Below, piece by piece: positions 26,028 to 34,196 of a stretch of 64,000 nt of DNA (the first letter of the stretch is position 1; each line of letters starts with the position of its first letter). Position numbers and translations under genes: made by a program. The stretch is from an uncultured Clostridia bacterium (GTDB lineage: Bacteria > Bacillota > Clostridia > TANB77 > CAG-508). Under the pieces are notes generated by a model. It did no database searches, was not told where the DNA came from, and was given only the letters and a program-made list of their open reading frames with translations. The stretch is taken from the NCBI GenBank assembly GCA_934120675.1, contig CAKOUU010000001.1:49329-113328 (forward strand), written 5' to 3'.

Positions 26028-27219
26028 CTTCTTCTCCTCCTTCTTTTTCCTTTGTTCTCTTTTTACTATCATTGTCTATTTTTTCTATAGCAGCTTCTGC
26101 AACATCAGCTCCAACAGATCTTTTATTTTCTTCTATTAATGCTTTAGCCATTTGATCTATTAACCTGTCTAATTCATCTTCTTTTTGTTTTACCCTTCTT
26201 TGTTTTTCATTTTCTTCCATAACATCATATACAGTCTCATTTGCCTTCTTTATTGCATCTTGTTCTATTTTTATATCAAGTTCTTTCATTCTCTTGTCTA
26301 AAACATCTGGAGCAGTAGAATATAAATCCTCATAACCTGCATTAAAAGCTTTTCTTAAGTTAAACATTTCAGACTCGTCTCTATTATATGCCACATACAA
26401 AAGCTCTGCTAACTCTGTTGAATCTAAAATTTTACTATTTATTCCACATACTGAAAGAGAACTAATAATTGATTGTGATTTTGTATAAAGTTCTGAAAAT
26501 GCCAAACTTGTTATTTCATCTTGTTGATATTCTCCATTTGATGCTTCTTCAGGATAATATGGAATTATAATATAATAATGTTTACTTAATATGTTTTTGT
26601 TTAAGCTCATTCTTTCTGTATTACGAATTATATCAACACCATATTCATACAGATTTCTTTGTCTAATTAATTCGTATTTTTCTTTGCTTAAATCTGATTC
26701 TGTAAATTGACCTGAACGTAATTTTTGGTTATATTCCATTTGTTTAGTCGCATATTCTTTAGATATATTATCAACTCTTTCTTTATATGTATTTATACTA
26801 CTTCCCAAATTTACCGTTCTTGTTTGTACATAAATTTGAATTGGATATCTTAATGTATTTAAAAATTGTAAAAATCCTTGTTCAACACTATTTTTTTCTA
26901 AACCAGACATTAGGTCATAATTTACACCTTGACATTCTATAACCATTAAGAATCTTTTTCCGCCTTTTTGTAAAATCATATTGTCATCTATTTTATCAAA
27001 TTCCATAAATTTAAATATTGATTCTTTTGTATAATTTTGCGTTGTTAATGTTTTAGCTTTTAACTTAACATCTTCTCCTTGTTGTTTTATTGCCTTTTTT
27101 TCTTTGTGTTCTCTACTTTTAATTTTTAAAACTAAAAATACTACACATAATATACATAAAATGCCTATCATTATTCCTAATAAAATTGTTAACATATTGA
27201 TTAATTGATTATTTTCCAT
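25978..27219 (-). CDS. Membrane-anchored partner of VirB4 (VirB4 N-domain-like)
   Basis: This 413-residue protein has one N-terminal membrane segment (about 8-35), a basic linker, and a domain resembling the N-terminal part of VirB4/TraC proteins (FLMVIECQGVNYDLMSGLE, FLNTLRYPIQIYVQTRTV). It lacks Walker motifs. The C terminus is Lys/Glu-rich and charged. The second locus in this window has a shorter counterpart (49121-49678) directly before its own VirB4, so the pairing is repeated. The start ATG 27219 follows GGAGGAGG; the gene overlaps both neighbours. The role as a non-catalytic VirB4 partner is inference. Confidence 0.7.
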   Translation of the reverse strand: MENNQLINMLTILLGIMIGILCILCVVFLVLKIKSREHKEKKAIKQQGEDVKLKAKTLTTQNYTKESIFKFMEFDKIDDNMILQKGGKRFLMVIECQGVNYDLMSGLEKNSVEQGFLQFLNTLRYPIQIYVQTRTVNLGSSINTYKERVDNISKEYATKQMEYNQKLRSGQFTESDLSKEKYELIRQRNLYEYGVDIIRNTERMSLNKNILSKHYYIIIPYYPEEASNGEYQQDEITSLAFSELYTKSQSIISSLSVCGINSKILDSTELAELLYVAYNRDESEMFNLRKAFNAGYEDLYSTAPDVLDKRMKELDIKIEQDAIKKANETVYDVMEENEKQRRVKQKEDELDRLIDQMAKALIEENKRSVGADVAEAAIEKIDNDSKKRTKEKEGGEEDGKKTKTTRRKSTRAI

Positions 27220-27562
27220 CTTTTGTTTCCTCCTCCGGTTTATAAACATATATTTTGTTGCCATTCTTTTTAAATTTAATCCATCGCATTATTACATCAT
27301 CTATATTTTCTCCACCAGTTTTTTTTGTAATTTCTAGATTAGCTGTCTCAGGTACTTTGAGTGTTCCTATTGCAAATCCTATTGCTGCAAATATTATAGT
27401 AATAAAAAGTCCTATCATACTAAACCCCAAAATTTTAAAAATTACATAAAAAATTAATCCAATTCCAGCTCCAACACACGTAAATATTAGTCCTTTTGTA
27501 GAAAATATATATAATATTCTACCTTCTCCTTTATAATTTCTTGGTATTTCATAGGTTTGCAT
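27209..27562 (-). CDS. PrgI/VirB3-like membrane protein
   Basis: This 117-residue protein begins MQTYEIPRNYKGEGRILYIFS, the usual start of the PrgI family, with two membrane segments (about 25-70) and a short cytoplasmic tail. PrgI/VirB3 proteins connect the VirB4 motor to the membrane. It has a strong GGAGGAAAAAAT ribosome binding site and its stop overlaps the start of the next gene. The spacer 27563-27706 upstream carries a TATAAT-like box but no convincing -35. Confidence 0.85.
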   Translation of the reverse strand: MQTYEIPRNYKGEGRILYIFSTKGLIFTCVGAGIGLIFYVIFKILGFSMIGLFITIIFAAIGFAIGTLKVPETANLEITKKTGGENIDDVIMRWIKFKKNGNKIYVYKPEEETKDGK

Positions 27563-27706
27563 ATTTTTTCCTCCGTATCTTAATAATATAATTTTACAAT
27601 ATATATTATATCATAAAGCTGTGGATAATTGTATAGTTTTTATCAAAAAAAGTGGAAATTTAATATATTTGTAACAATTTTGTAATATCAATATTTACAC
27701 AAAAAA

Positions 27707-27740
27707 TAAAAAACCTTTACGGATGTAAAGGTTTTTATTT
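27707..27740. terminator. Terminator between pilin genes and PrgI
   Basis: AAAAACCTTTAC (27709-27720), GGAT loop, GTAAAGGTTTTT (27725-27736): a 12-base perfect stem with A/T runs. On the minus strand it follows the third pilin gene, so pilins may be made in excess over the downstream machine genes. Confidence 0.85.
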
Positions 27741-27749
27741 TTTTATCTA

Positions 27750-28097
27750 TTAATTTGTAAGTGTTGATGCAAATCCATAAATCATTGAAGCTAAGTTTGA
27801 AGCAGCAAAAATTAAAATTGCACCTACTAAATATGGTATCATAGTCTTTTTATATTCAGCTTTTTCTTCTGCACTACCCATCATATATTTAACACCTAAT
27901 ATTACTAATACAAGAACTGATACAATTGATCCTATAGCTTGAACCATACCAATTATTCTTTTACCAATATTATCAAAAGATGTTGTATCTGTTCCTTTTA
28001 ATGAAGATGGATTTGTTACAGCAAAAACTGGTGTTAATACTGATAATATCATTATAATTGCTATCATTACAGGTATTAATTTAACTAATTTTTTCAT
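27750..28097 (-). CDS. VirB2/TrbC-like pilin 1
   Basis: This 115-residue protein has a cleavable-type signal segment (about 5-25, ending FAVTN), then two hydrophobic segments separated by a charged loop (MMGSAEEKAEYKKTM). This is the topology of VirB2/TrbC pilins. It is a clear paralogue of the product of 28563-28958: both share IKYM.GS.EEKAEYK.TM..Y.VGA. The gene is followed by a strong terminator. Confidence 0.78.
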   Translation of the reverse strand: MKKLVKLIPVMIAIIMILSVLTPVFAVTNPSSLKGTDTTSFDNIGKRIIGMVQAIGSIVSVLVLVILGVKYMMGSAEEKAEYKKTMIPYLVGAILIFAASNLASMIYGFASTLTN

Positions 28098-28168
28098 ATT
28101 TTTTCCTCCTTTTTATTTTATATTTATTTATATCATATTCTTATTTATAATAAGAAATATTAATAACT

Positions 28169-28549
28169 TTATAAAGAACTTAATGCTGTTACTAGTACTT
28201 TCCATATTCCAAAAGCTCCGTATACAACAATACATCCAATAAAAAATATTACTAGAGATTCCTTTGCCTTTGCCTTTTCGTCTACTCCTGCCATCATAAA
28301 CTTCATTCCTAATATTATCCCAACAACTGCAACAACTATAAATGAAATCATTAATAAAATGTTATAAACACTCTTTGACGTTTGTGATAATTTTGAAGAA
28401 TCAATTTCAATATCACCCTTACTACTATCAACAAAGCCTTTCCCTCCTGATATAACATCTCCAAGGTCACCAGCATATGTATTTGTAACATTTATGGCAA
28501 AAATCAATAGTATAAATATTATAAAAATAACTACTATTTTTTTGTTCAT
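28169..28549 (-). CDS. VirB2/TrbC-like pilin 2
   Basis: This 126-residue protein has an N-terminal signal segment (about 4-26), then a polar region, then two hydrophobic segments around GMKFMMAGVDEKAKAKESL. It is more distant from the two flanking pilins but has the same layout. GAGGG precedes ATG 28549. It lies 13 bases downstream of the first pilin gene. Confidence 0.72.
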   Translation of the reverse strand: MNKKIVVIFIIFILLIFAINVTNTYAGDLGDVISGGKGFVDSSKGDIEIDSSKLSQTSKSVYNILLMISFIVVAVVGIILGMKFMMAGVDEKAKAKESLVIFFIGCIVVYGAFGIWKVLVTALSSL

Positions 28550-28562
28550 AATATCAACCCTC

Positions 28563-28958
28563 TTAATTATTTAAAGTTTGTGCAAAATTATAAATAATTG
28601 CTGAAATATTACTTATAGCAAAAACCAATATTGCACCAACTATATAATATATCATAGTTTCTTTATATTCTGCCTTTTCTTCTATACTACCTGTCATATA
28701 TTTAATTCCAATTAAAACTAATGCCAATACAGAGACAATACTTCCTAAAGCTTGGAAAATACCTATTATCTTATTTGCAAAATTAATTGTATCTGTATCT
28801 TCTGACAAATCAGATGGTTTATAATCGCTTACATTAATTGATAATCCCTTTCCACTAGTAGTCTTTGCTGCATTACTTGTTGTTTTAAAAAAAGAAAACA
28901 TATTGGCAATTATAAAAATGGTTAAAATCAATATATTTATTTTTTTTAGTTTGTTCAC
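28563..28958 (-). CDS. VirB2/TrbC-like pilin 3, first gene of the T4SS operon
   Basis: This 131-residue paralogue of pilin 1 has a signal segment about 8-28, SIEEKAEYKETMIYYIVGA in the loop, and a C terminus YNFAQTLNN that corresponds to YGFASTLTN in pilin 1. The start is GTG 28958 behind GGTGAGAAG. A consensus promoter lies just upstream, so transcription of the T4SS cluster should begin here. Confidence 0.75.
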   Translation of the reverse strand: MNKLKKINILILTIFIIANMFSFFKTTSNAAKTTSGKGLSINVSDYKPSDLSEDTDTINFANKIIGIFQALGSIVSVLALVLIGIKYMTGSIEEKAEYKETMIYYIVGAILVFAISNISAIIYNFAQTLNN

Positions 28959-28986
28959 CTTCTCACCATCTTTCCGTATATAATAA

Positions 28987-29015
28987 ATTATACATTATTT
29001 TTTTAATTTTTTCAA
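28987..29015 (-). promoter_or_regulatory. Promoter of the first T4SS operon
   Basis: Minus strand: TTGAAA (29015-29010), 17 bases, TATAAT (28992-28987), about 30 bases before the first pilin start. Confidence 0.65.
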
Positions 29016-29071
29016 CTTTTTTCAACATTTTTTTGTTTTTTATAAAAATAATCAGCTTTAGATTTTATTGC

Positions 29072-29108
29072 AAAAAGTAGCATTAGAAAAACTAATGCTA
29101 CTTTTTTT
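29072..29108. terminator. Terminator of the tRNA-Ser operon
   Basis: AAGTAGCATTAG pairs with CTAATGCTACTT around a short A-rich loop, with A- and T-runs on either side. It directly follows the tRNA-Ser(GCT) gene on the minus strand. Confidence 0.8.
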
Positions 29109-29197
29109 GGCGGAGATGAGAGGGTTCGAACCTCCGCGCCGTGTTACCGACCTAACTGTTTAGCAAACAGTCCCCTTCACCACTTGGGTACATCTCC
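29108..29197 (-). tRNA. tRNA-Ser (GCT)
   Basis: This is a class II tRNA of 90 bases. The acceptor stem pairs GGAGATG with CATCTCC, the discriminator is G and CCA is encoded. The anticodon stem-loop CTGTTTGCTAAACAG gives anticodon GCT, there is a long variable arm, and the T-loop is GGTTCGAACC. Confidence 0.95.
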
Positions 29198-29269
29198 ATA
29201 TAAAAATAAAGATATATAACTATAAAATATAATGATTATAATTTTATGGTCTTATATCCTTATTAACAT

Positions 29270-29361
<92 letters not shown>

Positions 29362-29405
29362 ATATAGTAGACAAAAATTTTTAAAATTGCCTAATGACAG
29401 TATTT

Positions 29406-29434
29406 ATCTTAGCATTTTTAAAAACATTTGTCAA
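29406..29434 (-). promoter_or_regulatory. Promoter of the tRNA-Ser pair
   Basis: Minus strand: TTGACA (29434-29429), 17 bases, TAAGAT (29411-29406). It shares ATGTATTGACA with the tRNA-Lys promoter near the end of the window. Confidence 0.7.
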
Positions 29435-29536
29435 TACATTTTTTAATATTTTTTAATTTTACTGAATTGTAACATTTTACTCTAATATCATAATACACTT
29501 CATTGCCATTTTTTACTAGTCTTTTTATTTTTAAAA

Positions 29537-31006
29537 TCATTTTATTGTTTGATAAATTAATAAATCTCTTATATTTCCAACATAATTCAAGTTTTCTTTT
29601 ATATAATTTATTACTTTATCAGATTCCTGATATACTTTTTTATCTTTATTTATGATAATCTGTGTATTTTCCATTTCAGATATTTCTTTTATAACACCAT
29701 CTTCTCCATCTTTTCCAAAATTGCCTAATAACGGTTCATCTAAATTTCCATTACTTCTATTTAATGGCATCATATATAATGCCGCCTCTGTAGAATATAC
29801 AATTACATTCTCATCACTATTATTAATATATTCTGTTACTTCTTTAATTTTTTCTTTTAAATCATCCTTTAATAATGAACCAAAATACAAATTACTATAC
29901 TCATAACTATTTATTACTTTACTAAAATAAATTCCAATTCGTATTACAGCAATACTTATCAACAGTATTATTAATGTCTTTGTAACTTTGTATATTAATT
30001 TTTTATCACATAATAGCTCGTAAAATAAATTATATATTATATACACTAATAACAAATACATATAAAACAATGCAAAATCAATATGTGATACATTAAATAT
30101 AGGGTATGCAACCATCAATTGTAAAAAAGCTAATATTGATATTATATTAATATTTTTAATTATTTCTTCCTTAAATAATTTATTTTTATTAATTACACAC
30201 ACAAATGTAATATTTATAATAAATATTGAAATTAATTTAATTATATGACCGTCAACAGCAAAATTCTTTTCTGAAAATTCTTTAATCCCCAAAATAGCAT
30301 AACTAATAAATCCATTTAAATTATCATTTTTATACAAAATGACTACAAATATTAAAATTAAATTAACGTCAATACTTAATATTTTTAAAATATTCTTCCA
30401 CTTATCTTCTTTTTCAAACAATAAATTATAAATTGCAACAAATCCAAAATAAATCATTCCTACATTTTGTTTTGTTAAAAATACCAAATATATTATTATA
30501 GCCTCAAATAATACAAACTTATTATTTGAAATTTTATTTCTATTTATAGTAATTAATAATCCATATGTAGTAAACAACAAGCACAAATTATTATAATTAA
30601 CTGTATTATGGTATATATTTATTTGTGCAAAAAATAATACTATAGAAAAAAATAATGATAATATTTTAGAAATACCTAAACTCTTCTGTATTTTATAAAT
30701 TCCAAATATTATCATTGTATTAATTACTACACCATATAGTTTAAATATAAAGAAATTTGCTCCAAATAATTTTAAAAAAATTACTCCTATATAATGAAAT
30801 AATGGAGTAGTTATAACATTTGCATCTACATATATTTTATATCCATTATACATTTTATATATATTTTGAAAATTCCAAACTTCATCTGTTGGCTCAGTCT
30901 CTAAATACATATTTATTCCAAAAATAATAACAAAAAATAACAATATAAAAAATGGTTCATCATATTTTATAATAGTTCTTTTTAATTTTTCCATTTTATG
31001 TTCCAT
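29537..31006 (-). CDS. Polytopic membrane protein, probable PMT/ArnT-like glycosyltransferase
   Basis: This 489-residue protein has about ten membrane segments. The first loop (about 35-70) contains TEPTDEVWNFQNIYKMYNGY followed by PLFHYIGVIFLKLFG. This acidic DE motif and the P-x-x-x-Y step are typical of GT39/GT83-type lipid-linked sugar transferases. The C-terminal soluble part (about 390-489) is small. The acceptor cannot be inferred. It is downstream of the DUF4446 gene with an 86-base spacer. The start could be ATG 31006 or 30994; neither has a strong ribosome binding site. Confidence 0.65.
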   Translation of the reverse strand: MEHKMEKLKRTIIKYDEPFFILLFFVIIFGINMYLETEPTDEVWNFQNIYKMYNGYKIYVDANVITTPLFHYIGVIFLKLFGANFFIFKLYGVVINTMIIFGIYKIQKSLGISKILSLFFSIVLFFAQINIYHNTVNYNNLCLLFTTYGLLITINRNKISNNKFVLFEAIIIYLVFLTKQNVGMIYFGFVAIYNLLFEKEDKWKNILKILSIDVNLILIFVVILYKNDNLNGFISYAILGIKEFSEKNFAVDGHIIKLISIFIINITFVCVINKNKLFKEEIIKNINIISILAFLQLMVAYPIFNVSHIDFALFYMYLLLVYIIYNLFYELLCDKKLIYKVTKTLIILLISIAVIRIGIYFSKVINSYEYSNLYFGSLLKDDLKEKIKEVTEYINNSDENVIVYSTEAALYMMPLNRSNGNLDEPLLGNFGKDGEDGVIKEISEMENTQIIINKDKKVYQESDKVINYIKENLNYVGNIRDLLIYQTIK

Positions 31007-31092
31007 ACTCTATAAATCCTTCTCAAAATATAAGATTGGTTAGAAAAAATTAAAATTTAATAAAATCAAATTTATAATTTCTTCTAACCATT

Positions 31093-31608
31093 TTATCTAA
31101 TTTTATATAAATTATTAGAATTAATTGCTCTATCTATAGCTTGTAATTCTTCATTTGATAATGTATATTTAGAATTTCCCTTTTCTACTGGTTTTGCATA
31201 AATATTAGACATTTCTCTAGAATAAATACCGTTAAACACAACACCGTCATTATTTTCGTCTAGTAACGCAACAGCAAAGCTCAAATCACTACCAGTATCT
31301 TTAAAAGCACTATATCTTACTATTCCAACTTTTTGAATACATTTAGATAAATCCTCATCTAAGCCTTTACAAAAATTCATTATTTCTGCATTTTGTTTTT
31401 CAACTCTATCTACTTTATACATAATGTTTTCAAGGTCTTCTTCTATATTTTTACCATTACCTAATTTTTTCATAAAATTTTTGTATTTATTATTCATTTT
31501 TACATTATTTACCAATAAAATGATAAATCCCACAAATAATATTATAATCATAGTTGTTAATAATATTAAGCAACTATCTGTTCTTAAAAATTCAATTATT
31601 TCTTGCAT
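31093..31608 (-). CDS. DUF4446 family membrane protein
   Basis: This 171-residue protein has one N-terminal membrane segment (about 13-33), a coiled-coil stretch (about 40-85), and a C-terminal domain with VGIVRYSAFKDTGSDLSFAVALLDENNDGVV, the typical core of DUF4446. Members are found next to parB in many Clostridia, as here (14 bases downstream). A role in chromosome organisation is suggested only by context. Confidence 0.85.
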   Translation of the reverse strand: MQEIIEFLRTDSCLILLTTMIIILFVGFIILLVNNVKMNNKYKNFMKKLGNGKNIEEDLENIMYKVDRVEKQNAEIMNFCKGLDEDLSKCIQKVGIVRYSAFKDTGSDLSFAVALLDENNDGVVFNGIYSREMSNIYAKPVEKGNSKYTLSNEELQAIDRAINSNNLYKIR

Positions 31609-31622
31609 TTAATCAAACCTTT

Positions 31623-32474
31623 CTATTTCATCAAATTTAATATTCTCTCTAAATCATCATTTGATGCATATTCTATAACGATCTTTCCTTTTTTCTTTCC
31701 AGGATTTAATTTAACTTTTGTTCCAAAAAATCCTTGGAATGTATTTTCTATGTCTTTATATAAAATGCTTACTCTTTTTAGTTCTTCTTTTGACACTTCT
31801 TTTTGATTTATTTTTTTATTTCTTTGTTCTATTTCTCTAACAGTTGAACCTCTTTCTATCATATCAACCGCAGTCATATACTGCTTTTCAGGGTCTGTAA
31901 TAGCAAGCAATCCTCTGCAATGCCCTTCTGTTAATTTACCTTGTTTGGCAAATTCAATAACTCTTGGGTCTAAATTTAAAATTCTTACCGTATTTGCTAT
32001 TGTACTTCTGCTTTTTCCTAATTTTTTTGATACTTCTTCTTGTGTTAGGCCATATGTATCTATTAAGTTTTTTATTCCTAATGCTTTTTCATATGGGTTT
32101 AAATCTTCTCTTTGTATATTTTCTATTAAGGCTATTTCGTTATTTTTCTTGTCGTCATCTTCTCTAACAATTGCTGGTATTTCTTCTAAACCTGCCAATT
32201 TACAAGCTCTCCATCTTCTTTCACCAGCTATTATGCAATAATATCCATCTTTTTCTGTTACTATTATTGGTTGTATTAATCCATATTCTTTTATTGATTC
32301 TGCAAGTTCTTCTAGTGCTTCTTGATTAAAATTTTTTCTTGGTTGATTTCTATTTGGTTCTACTTCAGTTATCTTTAAATTTTTTAATACATCTGTTTCT
32401 TTTAATTGTTCTTCCTCAGGTGCAGGTCCAAATAACGCATCTAGGCCCTTTCCTAATCCAGTTTTCTTAGGCAT
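31623..32474 (-). CDS. parB: Chromosome partitioning protein ParB/Spo0J
   Basis: ParB binds parS sites near oriC, spreads as a CTP-dependent clamp and loads SMC. The 283-residue protein starts MPKKTGLGKGLDALFG. It has the CTPase motifs IVTEKDGYYCIIAGERRWRA and ALIENIQREDLNP, then a helix-turn-helix (LTQEEVSKKLGKSRSTIAN), and a C-terminal dimer domain. The start ATG 32474 is preceded by GAGGAAAG. It is encoded directly after parA. I could not find a canonical parS sequence in this window. Confidence 0.95.
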   Translation of the reverse strand: MPKKTGLGKGLDALFGPAPEEEQLKETDVLKNLKITEVEPNRNQPRKNFNQEALEELAESIKEYGLIQPIIVTEKDGYYCIIAGERRWRACKLAGLEEIPAIVREDDDKKNNEIALIENIQREDLNPYEKALGIKNLIDTYGLTQEEVSKKLGKSRSTIANTVRILNLDPRVIEFAKQGKLTEGHCRGLLAITDPEKQYMTAVDMIERGSTVREIEQRNKKINQKEVSKEELKRVSILYKDIENTFQGFFGTKVKLNPGKKKGKIVIEYASNDDLERILNLMK

Positions 32475-32494
32475 TTTTATCACTTTCCTCTCTT

Positions 32495-33283
32495 TTACAT
32501 ACTATGTTTTCCTTTTCTTTCTGTCTCATTTATCTTTAAAAATTCTTTTGCCAATTTTTCATACATTTTTGCTCCCTTTGATCTAGGATCATATTCTGTT
32601 ATTGGCATTCCGTAACTTGGTGCTTCACTAAGTCTTACATTTCTTGGTATTACTGTCTTATACACTTTATCGTTAAAATATTTTTTTACTTCTTTTACTA
32701 CTTGATTTGATAAATTTGTTCTTGCATCGTACATTGTAAGAAGTGCTCCTTCTATTTCTAATGTTTTATTTAGATGTTTTTTTACTAAATTTATTGTGTT
32801 TATAAGTTGTCCTAATCCTTCCAATGCATAGTATTCGCATTGTACTGGTATTAAAACACTGTCTGATGCTGTAAAAGCATTTAGTGTAATTAATCCTAAT
32901 GATGGTGGACAGTCAATAAAAATATAGTCAAATTCGTTTTTTATATTTTCAAGTTTTTCTTTAAGTCTTTGTTCTCTTGACATCATAGACACCAATTCTA
33001 CCTCAGCTCCTGCCAAGTTTATATTTGATGGACATACTAAAAGATTTTTTATCACAGTTTTTTCAAGTGTTTCTTCTATTTCTGTGTCTGCAACTAATAT
33101 GTCGTATGTTGATAATTCTACATCTTTTTCTGCTCCAACTCCACTAGTTGCATTTCCTTGTGGATCTGCATCTATTAATAGTACTTTTTTTCCTTTTTTT
33201 GCAAGCATTGTACTTAAGTTTATTGTCGTTGTTGTTTTTCCTACTCCACCTTTTTGGTTTGCTACTGATATTACTTTTCCCAC
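32495..33283 (-). CDS. parA: Chromosome partitioning ATPase ParA/Soj
   Basis: This is a deviant-Walker ATPase that works with ParB in origin segregation and, in Bacillus, regulates DnaA. The 262-residue protein has KGGVGKTTTTINL at the N terminus, ADPQGNATSG, and IDCPPSLGLITLNA. The start is GTG 33283, which lies 7 bases after GGAGG and gives the usual N terminus GKVISVANQKG. A longer frame from 33313 includes that ribosome binding site and is less likely. Confidence 0.95.
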   Translation of the reverse strand: MGKVISVANQKGGVGKTTTTINLSTMLAKKGKKVLLIDADPQGNATSGVGAEKDVELSTYDILVADTEIEETLEKTVIKNLLVCPSNINLAGAEVELVSMMSREQRLKEKLENIKNEFDYIFIDCPPSLGLITLNAFTASDSVLIPVQCEYYALEGLGQLINTINLVKKHLNKTLEIEGALLTMYDARTNLSNQVVKEVKKYFNDKVYKTVIPRNVRLSEAPSYGMPITEYDPRSKGAKMYEKLAKEFLKINETERKGKHSM

Positions 33284-33419
33284 TTTATTGCCTCCATTCA
33301 TTATCGTAAACATTTACTTATTGATTTGTTTTGTTTCTATATTTATGATATACAATTATTTATAAAAAGTCAATATTTTTTTGACATTTTTATTATATTT
33401 TTTTCTTTTTTATTTTCAA

Positions 33420-33449
33420 AAAAAGAGTCGTTATTTTAACGGCTCTTTT
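33420..33449. terminator. Terminator at the end of rsmG
   Basis: AAAGAGTCGTTA (33422-33433) pairs with TAACGGCTCTTT, with one mismatch, and T-runs follow on the minus strand. The rsmG stop codon lies inside the stem. Confidence 0.7.
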
Positions 33450-34153
33450 GCTGGTATTCCAGCCTTTCTAGGATATTTAGCTGGTGTATTTTTAAATTTT
33501 TTAATTATAATTACATTTCTTATTATGTCTGATTTTGGCAACTTAAATTCTTCTATTTTTTTAATTTTTCCTCCTAAAATTTTTATTGCATTTTTTGATA
33601 TATCTACTTCTTCTTCTACATTACTTCCTTTCATGCAAATACATTGTCCATCAATTTTTGCAATAGGAATCAAATATTCTGATAAAACAGATAAATTTGC
33701 AACTGCTCTTGCTGTAGTATAATCAAATTTTTCTCTATATTCCTTACTTTTTCCAAAATCTTCAATTCTACTATGTATAGTCTTGATTTCTTTTAAGTTC
33801 AATTCTTTTATAACTTCATTCAAGAAGTTAATTCTTTTATTCAAAGAATCCACTAAAGTAATTTTCAAATCATTTCTATATATCTTTAAAGCAATTCCAG
33901 GAAAACCAGCTCCAGTACCTACATCTGCTAGCGTCTTATTATTATCTATATATTTACTTATTGTTAATGAATCTATAAAATGTTTTAAAATTACCTCTTC
34001 CGGTTCTGTAATTGCTGTTAAATTAATCTTTTCATTCCATTCTAATAATAAATTCATATATTTAAAAAATTTATCTAATTGTTCCTCAGTAAACTCTAAT
34101 CCAATTTCATTACCGTAAAAATTCATTAATCTTTTAAAGTCCTCAATATTCAT
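33431..34153 (-). CDS. rsmG: 16S rRNA (guanine527-N7)-methyltransferase
   Basis: RsmG (GidB) methylates G527 of 16S rRNA. The 240-residue protein has the SAM-binding motif LADVGTGAGFPGIALKI (about 69-85), and DSLNKRINFLNEVI and TARAVANLSVLSEY typical of the family. The start ATG 34153 follows AAGGAG. It is downstream of mnmG, as in most Firmicutes. Confidence 0.95.
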   Translation of the reverse strand: MNIEDFKRLMNFYGNEIGLEFTEEQLDKFFKYMNLLLEWNEKINLTAITEPEEVILKHFIDSLTISKYIDNNKTLADVGTGAGFPGIALKIYRNDLKITLVDSLNKRINFLNEVIKELNLKEIKTIHSRIEDFGKSKEYREKFDYTTARAVANLSVLSEYLIPIAKIDGQCICMKGSNVEEEVDISKNAIKILGGKIKKIEEFKLPKSDIIRNVIIIKKFKNTPAKYPRKAGIPAKEPLK

Positions 34154-34196
34154 ATATTCTCCTTTTATTTTTATAATATATTATAAAAATTTAAAA

